Below, piece after piece: positions 1 through 9,554 of a stretch of DNA of 64,000 bases. The translations under genes were made by a program, and so were the position numbers. The stretch comes from CAILZL01 sp963791615 (lineage in GTDB: Bacteria; Pseudomonadota; Gammaproteobacteria; Steroidobacterales; Steroidobacteraceae), in assembly GCA_963791615.1 (NCBI GenBank), contig CAWBTE010000017.1:286063-350062 (forward strand), written 5' to 3'. Below the pieces are notes generated by a model. The model was not told the origin of the DNA. It was given only the letters and a program-made list of their open reading frames with translations, and searched no databases. Within the stretch, counting starts at the first letter, position 1; every line of letters begins with the position of its first letter.

Positions 1-1736
1 TATTTTCTGACCCCCTCAAGGCTGACGGGATAGTCGAGGCTGGCCGGCGCCGTCACGCCAAAGAATCCGGCCACCACCGGCTTGCTTCGCTTCGGCACGT
101 ACACCGTCTTGCCTTTCTGCAATGGCAACACGTGATCCTTGTTCTTGATCATAACAATCGACTTCAGCTGCGCGTCATACCCGGCCTTCATGAACTCCGG
201 CTTGCCAATGGTTGCCTTCGATGTCTCGATATTCAGGTAAGGGTTCTCAAACAATCCGGTGCGGAACATATTCTTCAGCAAGCGTACTGCAGATTGTTCA
301 AAGCGCGCGCGCATGAATGGTTCACCCTGCTGCTTGATGCCGATGGCATACGCTTCCAGCACCGGGCCCTTCTCGTTGTTGCCGCCGAACTGATCCACAC
401 CCGCCATCAGCACCTTGTAGTGACGTTCGGCAAGCGTCAGGGTTTCTACACCCCAGGGCCTGCCTGAGAATGTTCCGACGGCGGTTTCATCGGCGGTAAT
501 GCCCCAGTCGGTGCAAATGACGCCATCGTACTTATATTGAGTGCGCAGCAGATCATTGATCAGGTAAGCGCTGTAGCCATTGCCTACGTTCTCTTTGTTG
601 CTGGTGTCCTGCCCATAAGAAATTGTGTAGTAAGGCATGACGGCCGACGCCGTGGCGGTTTTGCCCTGCAACTTGAATGCACCTTCCACGAAGGGCAACA
701 GATGAGTCTGGAAATTGTTGCCGGGATATACCGCGTACTTGCCATAGCCATAGTGAGCATCGCGGCCCGCTTCACCGGAACCGCCACCCGGCCAGTGTTT
801 GATCATCGCATTCACGCTGTCATAGCCCCAACCATCGGCAATTTCACGGTCACCGCTGGAAGTCTGAAAACCGTCCACATAGGCACGTGCCAGGTCAGTG
901 GCGAGGTTAGGATCTTCACCAAAGGTGCCACTGAATCGGCTCCAGCGGGGATCGGTAGCCAGATCAACCTGGGGCGAAAGCGCCGTGGTAATACCCAGTG
1001 CGCGGTATTCCCGCGCCGCAATGTTGCCGAAGCTTTTTACCAATTCGGGATCAAACGTTGCAGACAGGCCCAGCGAACTGGGCCACATTGAAATAGCGCC
1101 ACCCGCACCCTCATTGAACTCAGCCGTTGCAACCGTGCCATGCCGGGGATCGGAACTGGTGTTCACCGGGATGCCCAGACCCAATCCCGCCACCAGCGTT
1201 TGGACATTGTTATTCCAGCGCGCCGCGACTTCGGGACTTGCAACCGTTGTGATCAACACGTGACGGAGGTTGTCCTCGGTCAGAAACTGCTTCTGTTGAT
1301 CGGACAACTCAAATGGTTGTGCGCCGCTTTCTGGAAAAGGTTTACCGGTATAGCTGCTGATCGCCGCACCGCGCGTCATGGCGGGAATCGACTGATGGCG
1401 GCTATACAGCATCAACCCCGCGATCTGTTCCACCGACATCTGCCCTGCCAGGTCCTTGGCGCGCACCTCAGCTGACAAGCGCCAGTCTTCATAGTTATCC
1501 AGTTTGCCGTTCTTGTTGAGATCCTTGAACGCAAGTCGATCCACAGTGAGCATCTTCACGCCTGAAGACACCGCATAGCCCAGTGTTGCGCCTGCTGGAT
1601 TGTTGACGACATGGATGCCGTCGGTTTCGCTCTCGGTCCACTTGGGCCCACAACCGGTCAAGCCCGATAGCGTCAGCGCAAGCACAAGTCCGCTGCTGCT
1701 GTTGCTAAAGCGCAATACTGCTCGTGTAGAAGTCAT
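1..1736 (-). CDS. Glycoside hydrolase family 3 lipoprotein (beta-glucosidase type), 3' end outside window
   Basis: The reading frame starts at the ATG at 1734-1736 and stays open to the window edge, giving about 578 residues without a stop. The N-terminus is a lipoprotein signal: a hydrophobic stretch ending in Leu-Thr-Gly-Cys. An 'EDWR' segment typical of this GH3 subgroup follows. The family signature KHWPGGG lies near residues 313-319, and the catalytic nucleophile Asp sits in 'ICTDWG' near residue 410 (507-509). GH3 enzymes of this type release terminal sugars from beta-glucans, xylans or glycosides in the periplasm or at the outer membrane. An AGGGTG Shine-Dalgarno lies just upstream of the start. 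It is the last visible member of a long minus-strand block that includes TonB receptors, so it may trim an imported glycoconjugate (inference). The exact sugar specificity cannot be read from the sequence. Confidence 0.9.
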   Translation of the reverse strand, partial: MTSTRAVLRFSNSSSGLVLALTLSGLTGCGPKWTESETDGIHVVNNPAGATLGYAVSSGVKMLTVDRLAFKDLNKNGKLDNYEDWRLSAEVRAKDLAGQMSVEQIAGLMLYSRHQSIPAMTRGAAISSYTGKPFPESGAQPFELSDQQKQFLTEDNLRHVLITTVASPEVAARWNNNVQTLVAGLGLGIPVNTSSDPRHGTVATAEFNEGAGGAISMWPSSLGLSATFDPELVKSFGNIAAREYRALGITTALSPQVDLATDPRWSRFSGTFGEDPNLATDLARAYVDGFQTSSGDREIADGWGYDSVNAMIKHWPGGGSGEAGRDAHYGYGKYAVYPGNNFQTHLLPFVEGAFKLQGKTATASAVMPYYTISYGQDTSNKENVGNGYSAYLINDLLRTQYKYDGVICTDWGITADETAVGTFSGRPWGVETLTLAERHYKVLMAGVDQFGGNNEKGPVLEAYAIGIKQQGEPFMRARFEQSAVRLLKNMFRTGLFENPYLNIETSKATIGKPEFMKAGYDAQLKSIVMIKNKDHVLPLQKGKTVYVPKRSKPVVAGFFGVTAPASLDYPVSLEGVRK

Positions 1737-1915
1737 GGGCCACCCTGAAGTAAATATGTCCGGAGTAATTCAACGTTCTTATCGAAGCTGCGGCAGACCT
1801 GCAGGACAACGAGAATAAACACACTGTTACGCACAAGCCAGCCCTAGCCTGTTAACAGTCAGCGCCCGCAACACAGCCATGACGAATGGCGCTTACTTAA
1901 GGCATCGTCATTCGG

Positions 1916-4900
1916 CTATAGACCAACCACCTTTACAGCCTGGCCATAAAGACTGCGGACTTCTTCGTAGCGATTCCTGTCCAGCGCCGGGTCCGGGCCC
2001 AGCTGCGCAAGGGGCCTGTTTAACGCGGCAAGGTCATTGCGGAAGTTAATGCGAGCACTGGCATCGGCAATATTCCAGTTCTGTATCACCGCCTGCGAAT
2101 ATCGCGCAATCGATTCCAGCAATTGCAGCGGCAGGTCGCTATCGACCGTACTCCAGGCACGCAGCAGCAGCAGCTCCGGATTGGAATTCACCATGCTCAT
2201 GCGATCAATGATGGCCAGACTCTCGGCCGCAAATCTCCGTCGCAGATCCGGGCTGGAAACTCGGGAGCGCCACTCGGCGCGCAGTTGCGCAGCCTGATTG
2301 CTCAACAGTGACGTCCAGGGAATCTGCGCCAAGGCCGAATCCATGTCGGCCAGCTTTTTCCATTCATCGCGCGTAGCAGCGGTGGCGCCCCGCAGAGTCA
2401 GTTTGCCCGCGTTGCTGGCGCCACTGACAAGATTGCGAATGTTGTCGGGCGCCGTACCGGCCGCCACCGAACCCATCCACCCATCCAGTAATGCATCCCG
2501 CAATAGCACACTGTCTGGGTATGTCTGAGCAGCGGCCAGCAGCAGCTCCTGCGATTTGGCAGCCTGAAAGGAGTTCTGCAGGATGACAGCTTGCAGGTAG
2601 GCCTGCAGGTCGGTGTTGCGGAACAGATTGGCATAGCTGTTCAGTCGGTCACGCGCGCTGGTATCCGCCTGCATGTAGGCGCCTACTCTGCGGCCAAGAT
2701 AGGCGTAGTCGATCTTGCCGTTCAGATCGCTATAGATGTAACTGCTCCTGTCCTGCAGCGGATCGTACTTCGCCAGCAGGTTGCCAACTTGCGCCAGGCT
2801 GAGGTTGCGACCGAAGTCGTACACGCTGGCCGTGGCGAAGCGGTTCTGGTCGTCGGTGATGACTGGCGCATCACCGGCAAATTCGCGGGCGGTAGTGTCA
2901 TCCAGCGCCAACGCCGCCAGCAGATCTTCGACTACGTTGAGGCCCAGGCGGGCGTAGTGCATGGGTGCGGCGGCAAATGCGGCACGGGTAGTATTGATCT
3001 GCTGCTCCGGCGCAATCGGGGAATCCGAGGCCAGAAACAGCAGCGTGGGTGGCGCGGGCCGATAAACACGCACCTGCGGATACACGGCATTGAGGGTGGC
3101 CACCAGCGAACGCAGCAGCGACTCGTCGAGAAAGTCCACGTTCATCCATTGCACAAACAGACCGCCCGGCTTGAGCTGGTCTTTGGCCTGTTGCATGAAC
3201 TCGCGCGTATAAAGATGCGACGCCCCGGCCGTCCACGGATGCGAGGGCTGTGACACGATGGCGTCGTATTTTTTGTTGCTGAGCTGCAGCGCGCCGCGCG
3301 CATCATTGATGATCAGGTTGACGCGCGGATCGGCGAGCGGATTGCGCAAGCGTCGTCCAGCAATGCTCTGGTTGGCGGTGACCACCTTGTCTTCCAGTTC
3401 GATGACATCCACATTACGCACCGAGGGTGGCACGGCTTCCACAACTCGACCACCGCCGAAGCCGACAATCAGCATGTCTTCCAGCTGCGGTCGCGCCAGC
3501 ACCGCAAGCGGCGCCATCCACGCCTCCACATACAGCTTCGGAATGGTGCCCGCAGTGTCGACCGAGGCTTCGGGCAGGCCATTGCTGCGCAACTCAAGTT
3601 GATCATCCTGACGCAGCACGGTCACCGCTGCGCTGCGGCCGACGTCGTAGTACAGCAGATCGCCCTGACCACTGACGGGCAATAGCGAGTAACGCAGCAG
3701 TGCCTCGGGCACAACCGGCTTGAACAAGGCAATGGCAGCGATGACTGCACCCAGCACCGGGATGCCAAACCACTTTACCGGACGGAACAACGCGAATGCC
3801 GCGACAACCGCCAGCACACAGCTGGCTATAACGGCCAGCTGCACTGCTCCTTCGTATTTGAGCGCCGGTACGATGATGAAGCCACCGGCAATGGCACCGA
3901 GAATGGCGCCCACTGTGTTCCATGCGTAGACACGCGCACTCGCAGGCGCTGCGTCTGCGACACTGCGCGCCAGCACCCGCACGGCGAGCGGATAGGTCAG
4001 ACCAATGGCAAAGGCCAGTGGAAACAGCAGCAGGAAGCCGAATTGAATGCGTTGCGCCAGTGTGCTCAGATCTGGACTGACCTGCTGGATGCCGTGCCAC
4101 GCATATATGGCTGCCCCCGCCGCGCCGAGTTCGGCCAGTACCAGCCAGCGCGCAGCCGATTCGCGCGTGCGCGCCAGCAATGCGCCAAGACCACCACCCA
4201 GTGCGATGCCGGCGAGAAAGCTGGCCAACATGACACCGAAGGCATACAGGCTGCTGCCCAGCACATGGCCGAGCAACCGCGTCCACAACACTTCATGCAG
4301 GAAGGACACTGCACCGGAAAGCAACATCAGTGGCAACACCCAGATAGCCGCGGCGCGCAGTGGCCAGCCGGTTTCTGCTGATGTCTCACCAGTAGTGGTG
4401 GCAGCGTCGCTGCTGACTGCATTGGCTGAAGTCTTGCTCAAGGTCAAGGCCAGCAGCCCCACCAGCAGGTTGATGGCAGCGGCAATCCAGACTGTCTTGT
4501 GCAGGCCAAATCTCGGCAGCAATGTCAGTGCGCCCAGCAATGCGCCGCACACCGCACCGGCTGTATTACAGGCATACAGCAAGCCGATGCGTCGACCTAT
4601 CTGTTGTTCGCTGTGTACGGCATGGCGCGCCAGTAACGGCAAAGTCGCACCCATCAGTGTGGTGGGCACCAGCAGCACGACGAATGCCGAGATCAGATAG
4701 AACAGCGAGGTGCCGCTGAGACTGGCGCTGGGCGGCGCCGATTGACCACCGAACACCGTGACCAGCAATGTTTCTGCCAGCCACAATCCCAGAGGAATCA
4801 AAATCAGTGCAGCGACCGCAATGCCGGCTTCGAGTCCCGCATACCAGAGCACCGGCCGACTGATGTTGCGGATATATTTTTCGATCAGCCATGCACCCAG

Positions 4901-5092
4901 TGCCAAGCCACCCATGTAGGCCGCCAGCACAGCAGCCACGGCCAGCTCCGAGGTGCCGAACACCAGCGCAAACTGGCGTGTCCAAGCGGTCTGGTACACC
5001 AGTGCTGCCACGCCGCTGAGTACAAAGCACAGGCAGACGACGGCAAGATTGAGCCAGCCGGCAGGATCTAGAGAAACTTTTGGTCTGACCAT
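1916..5092 (-). CDS. Membrane-embedded spermidine-synthase-like protein (fused MFS/spermidine synthase family)
   Basis: The N-terminal half (about 460 residues) is a series of hydrophobic helices beginning 'LVYQTAWTRQF', the hallmark of the family annotated as fused MFS/spermidine synthase. The middle carries a class I methyltransferase-like fold with a glycine-rich nucleotide loop (VGFGGGRVVEA) and an acidic strand end (DVIELE). The last 300 or so residues are helical and repeat-like with no recognised domain. Family members resemble polyamine aminopropyltransferases, but few have been tested. The ATG at 5092 was chosen; an in-frame GTG at 5143 would add 17 residues but sits almost on a hairpin (5152-5171), and neither start has a clear ribosome site. 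Homospermidine synthase and speA lie far away at 38-43 kb, so a role in polyamine synthesis is not supported by neighbours. Confidence 0.8.
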   Translation of the reverse strand: MVRPKVSLDPAGWLNLAVVCLCFVLSGVAALVYQTAWTRQFALVFGTSELAVAAVLAAYMGGLALGAWLIEKYIRNISRPVLWYAGLEAGIAVAALILIPLGLWLAETLLVTVFGGQSAPPSASLSGTSLFYLISAFVVLLVPTTLMGATLPLLARHAVHSEQQIGRRIGLLYACNTAGAVCGALLGALTLLPRFGLHKTVWIAAAINLLVGLLALTLSKTSANAVSSDAATTTGETSAETGWPLRAAAIWVLPLMLLSGAVSFLHEVLWTRLLGHVLGSSLYAFGVMLASFLAGIALGGGLGALLARTRESAARWLVLAELGAAGAAIYAWHGIQQVSPDLSTLAQRIQFGFLLLFPLAFAIGLTYPLAVRVLARSVADAAPASARVYAWNTVGAILGAIAGGFIIVPALKYEGAVQLAVIASCVLAVVAAFALFRPVKWFGIPVLGAVIAAIALFKPVVPEALLRYSLLPVSGQGDLLYYDVGRSAAVTVLRQDDQLELRSNGLPEASVDTAGTIPKLYVEAWMAPLAVLARPQLEDMLIVGFGGGRVVEAVPPSVRNVDVIELEDKVVTANQSIAGRRLRNPLADPRVNLIINDARGALQLSNKKYDAIVSQPSHPWTAGASHLYTREFMQQAKDQLKPGGLFVQWMNVDFLDESLLRSLVATLNAVYPQVRVYRPAPPTLLFLASDSPIAPEQQINTTRAAFAAAPMHYARLGLNVVEDLLAALALDDTTAREFAGDAPVITDDQNRFATASVYDFGRNLSLAQVGNLLAKYDPLQDRSSYIYSDLNGKIDYAYLGRRVGAYMQADTSARDRLNSYANLFRNTDLQAYLQAVILQNSFQAAKSQELLLAAAQTYPDSVLLRDALLDGWMGSVAAGTAPDNIRNLVSGASNAGKLTLRGATAATRDEWKKLADMDSALAQIPWTSLLSNQAAQLRAEWRSRVSSPDLRRRFAAESLAIIDRMSMVNSNPELLLLRAWSTVDSDLPLQLLESIARYSQAVIQNWNIADASARINFRNDLAALNRPLAQLGPDPALDRNRYEEVRSLYGQAVKVVGL

Positions 5093-5151
5093 GCGCAAGA
5101 GTCTTGTTGTGCGCCATCTGGCATGGCGTATCGGTGAGGACACAAGAAAAC

Positions 5152-5171
5152 TCGGGCCCTGTAAGGCCCGA
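5152..5171 (-). terminator. Hairpin downstream of the ceramidase-fold gene
   Basis: A perfect 7-bp stem (TCGGGCC/GGCCCGA) with a 6-nt loop is followed on the minus strand by GTTTTCTT. It lies 20 nt past the stop at 5192 and just before the next start, consistent with a Rho-independent terminator or attenuator. Confidence 0.6.
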
Positions 5172-5191
5172 ATGCCGGAATTGACTCCAGT

Positions 5192-6589
5192 CTACTTCAA
5201 GGTCTTCTGCACCAGCTCCCTGATTCCACCCGCGATGGATGTTTCCGCACAGCCCTGTTTGAGCCGGGTACCCAACGCCTGGAAGGTCTGGTGCCCGTAT
5301 GAGGCGTCATCAGGCGTATATCCGTTGCCGCTGTAGGGATTGATCAGCGTCACCAGCATGGTGTTTTTCAGCGGCGACTCCTGCTTCACCCTTTGGCCAA
5401 TGAGTGTGTACAGCTCACCAGTTGACGATGCCACTGCAATGTTGCCAATCCGCAAGGCGCCAACGTGAATCGGCACGGGTTCAGCATCCTCATACCTGGC
5501 TTCTACGCCCTCGCGGGTCGCGTTGTCCCATGCATCACCCGTCAGCCGCTTGCGTCCGGGACAAGTCATGTTTTTCGCAGCGCCAACGATGGCAACGTCG
5601 CCTGCCATGTCATCAGCAAAGCTCATGATACGAATGACTTCTTCGCCCAGCATCTGGCCCTGGCTCTCGATGAAACGAAGCAGTGTGTCCATCATCTTGG
5701 GATCGGCCGGTTTGCCGCTGCGGGGGTTCATCCGCAATAGCGATTCGGAGGCTTCGCGGTTCATCACGTAACCCGTCACCCTGGTTCCATTGCGACTGGC
5801 CATCACGTTGGTCGAGGGTCGCAGATGCAACGGGTTCTGATCGCCGGAAGCATTCTGCGCGAACGCGACAATCATCTGGTCATCGAAAGCCTTTTCGACA
5901 TAGCGGGTCATGGCGCCCGGAAAATCCGCGCTGACGATGCCCGATACATAGCCGCTGACCGGATGCATGGCGTAAGTGACATACGCGGCTATCGGTTCGC
6001 CCGTGGGTTTCTTGAACATCAGCACTGCTACCGTCTTGTCGGACGAAGCATTGAGGTTGGGGCCCTGATACCACTTTTTGGTGTCAGGATCGATGCCATC
6101 TCGATTGACATTCAAATACGACATTCCCGTATCGAAACCGACCAGCGCAGGTTGAAGTTTGGACTTCGCCTCGCGAACTGCTTTCAGAATGTTCAGATCG
6201 GTCGGCGTAGGCGCGTTGGGATCTGCTGGCGCCGCGCCACCAGCAGCGGGGCCCACTCCGGCCAGAGAGGCGCTATGTGTATGGATGGACGAAGATACGA
6301 TGTTCTCGGCGGGAGCATTCAGTTCCGCTGTCACCAGCTTCAAACCGGCTTCCGAGAGGCGGCCGGTATCTTGTGAAAGCAGGGCCGCACGCGTAACGCC
6401 GTTGTCCAGCACGATGGCGCGGATATACAGCCTCTCATGATCGTACTTGCCAGTCGCGGGCGCTGCCGGTGGCAAGGTAGTGATATCGACTTTGGCGGCG
6501 CCAACCCGCAGCGGGCCTTCAGCAGCAAAGGTGGGCGCTGAAAGAAATCCAACAGCGAGTGCAATCGTACCGAACAAGGATCGACTCAT
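5192..6589 (-). CDS. Exported neutral/alkaline ceramidase N-terminal-domain protein, probably not a true ceramidase
   Basis: The 465-residue product has a cleavable signal peptide ending near 'PTFAAEG', then 'RVGAAKVDIT', the usual start of the neutral ceramidase fold. The metal-ligand segment 'SIHTHSA' and a later 'YAMHPVSG' segment match the zinc-binding histidines of the family. The catalytic loop that reads GDVSPN in genuine neutral ceramidases is GDQNP here ('NASGDQNP'), so the serine is absent. The protein also lacks the C-terminal immunoglobulin-like domain of ceramidases of about 650 residues. Many bacterial proteins with this fold have similar GD-x-NP loops and unknown substrates. 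A GGGGGAT ribosome site sits 6 nt before the ATG. It lies just downstream of the broken TonB receptor and may act on the same imported compound (inference). Confidence 0.85.
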   Translation of the reverse strand: MSRSLFGTIALAVGFLSAPTFAAEGPLRVGAAKVDITTLPPAAPATGKYDHERLYIRAIVLDNGVTRAALLSQDTGRLSEAGLKLVTAELNAPAENIVSSSIHTHSASLAGVGPAAGGAAPADPNAPTPTDLNILKAVREAKSKLQPALVGFDTGMSYLNVNRDGIDPDTKKWYQGPNLNASSDKTVAVLMFKKPTGEPIAAYVTYAMHPVSGYVSGIVSADFPGAMTRYVEKAFDDQMIVAFAQNASGDQNPLHLRPSTNVMASRNGTRVTGYVMNREASESLLRMNPRSGKPADPKMMDTLLRFIESQGQMLGEEVIRIMSFADDMAGDVAIVGAAKNMTCPGRKRLTGDAWDNATREGVEARYEDAEPVPIHVGALRIGNIAVASSTGELYTLIGQRVKQESPLKNTMLVTLINPYSGNGYTPDDASYGHQTFQALGTRLKQGCAETSIAGGIRELVQKTLK

Positions 6590-6636
6590 TACTTTATCCC
6601 CCGGATTGCCTCGAACGAGGTCTTCATAAACAAGAA

Positions 6637-6680
6637 TGCCCTGCCTGAGCGATGCTATACAGCATCGTCCAGACAGGGCA
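6637..6680 (-). terminator. Two-tier hairpin terminator after the TonB receptor
   Basis: An outer 7-bp stem (6637-6643 with 6674-6680) encloses an inner perfect 7-bp stem (6650-6656 with 6661-6667). On the minus strand it is followed by TTCTTGTTTATG. It starts 10 nt after the receptor stop codon at 6691. Confidence 0.65.
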
Positions 6681-6690
6681 TATCAAGGCG

Positions 6691-9401
6691 CTAGAACTTT
6701 GCGCGTACGCTCAGCGTAAATTGACGGCCATAAGGATTATGGTTGTCGTCGTCATAACCCACTACCGTATCGGCAAGGTTTGGATCGTCATCCAGCAGGT
6801 TCGTGACACGAGCTTGCAGTGTGATGCCATTGAAGATGTTCTCCAGGTCATACGCTACGGTCAGGTTGTGAAGCAGACTGCTGTCACCGCCGTACGGCCA
6901 ATCAGTTAGCAACAGCGTGCCATTGGCGTTGCGCCGATCATTGTAGCTACTCAGGTAGTTGGCCACCCAGGTAAGCCGCAGCGGGATGTTGTTGGCAGCC
7001 CATTGCGCCTGGAAGCGAGCCTGCCATTCTGGCGCCCGCAAGGTTCCGATATCGTCAATGATGGCGGCGCCGGGAGAGATCTGCGTTTCCCTGACGAGCT
7101 GCTTGTTGGCGTTGATGCCCACGCCCCACTTACCGATGCTGCTGTCCCAGTCGTACCGGACATTCAGGTCAAGACCGGCAAAATTGCGCTTGTACATATT
7201 GATCGCATAAGTACGGGCAACCAGATCGAAGGTCTGGCCGGGCGCAACGATCCGGTCAGGCGGGTATTGCACAAAAATAGGCGCCATGACCGCTGCGGCT
7301 GATCGCCACCGGTGTGGTCGGCGTGGCTTCGTTGCCGATAATGCGCTGGCTGTTGAAGGCCGGATTGAAGATCAGATCCGGGAAGCCGGGCTTGTAGATG
7401 ATGTTGTTGTATTCAACATTGTAGTAAGACGCACCCGCGCTCAGGCCAGCAAGAACGCTCTCCGGCTTCCAGTCAATACCGAAGCTGTAGGTCTTGGCAT
7501 TCTCCGACTCCAGATTCGCATTGCCGCCACCCAGATTATAGGTGTCAAAGCGTCTGGCCCTGCGATGTTCATGCCGGTCTGAACAATGGAGAAGGTCTGA
7601 GGTGGTCAGGCCGATGTTCGGCGCAGCATACGACTTGCCCCACGAACCATGGAAGGACAGGCTGTCCACCGGCTTGTAGTTGAATGCCACCTTCGGGGTA
7701 AATTCGCCATCCAGCTTATCGTACTTGTCGAAGCGGCCTGCCAGAGACAGCGTCAGTTCCCGGATACCGGGCTTGGCGTTAGCGTCGCTGACAAACGGGG
7801 CCGCCAGCTTCAAAAAATGCCGAGTTGACGCCACGCGCGAAGTCGTCATCACGCTGCCGCAGGAAGAAGCTGCAGCCGGCTTTCTGACAGCCCGCGTCCT
7901 GAACCTGGCGGAGCGCTTCAGTGCGATGATTGAAACCAATTGCCGCCTTCACATCGCCGCCACCAATGGCGAACAGGGGGCCATCCGCCTTGACCTCGAG
8001 CTCGGTCAGGCTCTGCTTGCCCGTGTTCGTGGTTCCCGAACCATTGACGATCTGTCCCAGCACCGCAGCACTGTTGGCTGTCCTGTTTAAAGCGGTGCCA
8101 CTAACGGGGGCATTGGCATAGGGGTTGAATTGCCCCGAAGCGACCAGACTGCGCAAATTCGCATCATCCAGCGCCAGCGCATCCCAGTAGTCGTCGGTTG
8201 TTGAATGATGCAACCGAACGTCGGTTTTCCACGTGTCGCCCACATCGAAGGATGCGCCCTGCTGTCAAGGCAACGATTTCCGAAGTGGCCGAGTTGCAGG
8301 CGTGAACCAAAGATGTTTTCCGCTTGCACGTTAACGGTCTGCGAGGTGGCCGTCGTACCGCCGGGAGGTACCCAGAAGTACGGGCTGGTGCTGGGGACCG
8401 TGACGGATATGTTCGCCCAGTTCTGGTAGCGGGGCTCCGAGTAATCGGAATAGTTCAGTTCGCCCCAGAACTCCACGCCATCGATCGGCCTGAAACGCGC
8501 CGTCGCCAGGACCGAGTCGCGCTCGTTATCGAATCCGAGAGTCAGATTGGTGTCCGGATCGCAGCGACTGGCAGTCGCTGCAGTGCTCGAAGCCAGGCTC
8601 GGGCCAGAGTAGGTGGTCGTGCCCAATAGCGTATTCTGGGTTCATTGCAAATAGTGGTGCGGCGATCAAGCACCACCCAATGGCTCGATGGTCAGCGTTC
8701 GCAATGAACGGGAAGTCGCCCTGCAGGGCGGCAGTGTGCTCGGCATGTTCGTACGCGACCATTACCTCGCCGCGATCAAAGGTCTTGCCCCAGAGCAGGC
8801 CGGCGTTGATGTTCTCGTAGGAAGTATCGGGATCCTGTGTGGTGGACAGATCAACTTCAAAGCCGTCGACATTGCGGCGGTACAGGAAATTCACCACGCC
8901 TGCGACGGCATCCGAACCATAGATGGCAGAGTTGCCGTCGGAAACCACCTCGACGCGCTCCAGTGCAATGGTCGGAATGATGCTCGGATCGGCAAACGTT
9001 GCCTCAGTACCGGTGGGTGCCATGCGGTGACCATTGAACAGCGTCAGCGTGGAACCGATATCCATGTTGTGGATGACCGGAATGAAGCCGGAGGTGCGAA
9101 AGCGGTTGGTGGTGGACAGCTGCTGTTCTGTGCCGAAACTGGCGATCTGCGGCACATTGGCCAGCACGTCGCCGATGTTCGATGGGGCGTCGGCTTCGAT
9201 ATCTTCACGTCCATACTGGACGGGCGTCGAACCGACCGGTGCGATGCCGCGGATGCTGGTGCCGGTGATGACCACCTCTTCCAGCTGTAAATCGTCATTT
9301 GTGTCAGCTGCCGCCTGCGCTGCAAACGTTGACTGCGGCGCGCACATCAGACTTGACATGACGGCACCCGTTAACAGGTGCAAGAACTGTTGCTTTTTCA
9401 T
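6691..9401 (-). pseudogene. TonB-dependent receptor broken by multiple frameshifts
   Basis: The start at 9401 is preceded by a strong GGAGGTAGCG site. The protein begins with a signal peptide, then a plug domain ('LQLEEVVITG', later 'AIYGSDAVAGVVNF'), and ends in a beta-barrel closing strand ('GRQFTLSVRAKF') at 6691. Between them the coding frame switches repeatedly: near 8622 (an extra base in a GGG run, between 'PEYAIG' and 'GTTTYSG'), around 8290 and 8262, near 7808 (between 'NSAFFE' and 'FVSDANA'), around 7600 and 7553 (a short segment reading 'IVQTGMNIAGPDA' in another frame), and near 7290. No internal nonsense codon is needed beyond the indels, and the barrel residues are well conserved. 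This fits a very recent pseudogene or a poorly sequenced stretch. When intact it would be about 900 residues and import a large substrate across the outer membrane with TonB-ExbBD. Confidence 0.85.
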
Positions 9402-9554
9402 CGCTACCTCCCCCAAGAGGTATGTTGTATTCTGCATGCACTATCACTTACCGCAAGCTTCTCCGTCAAGCTTACACAGATTGAATATGAGACCAACGGC
9501 AACCCATGCAAGATGCACCCTGCATGAGTGGCTGTTGGCTATTATGTCGAAGCC

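Noticed and set aside
2591..3253. 220-residue plus-strand frame opposite the spermidine-synthase-like gene
   Set aside because: It is a GC-rich shadow of a strongly coding minus-strand gene with clear motifs.
6691..9401. Programmed frameshifting in the TonB receptor
   Set aside because: There are too many shifts in both directions and no slippery heptamer with a downstream structure; sequence error or decay is simpler.
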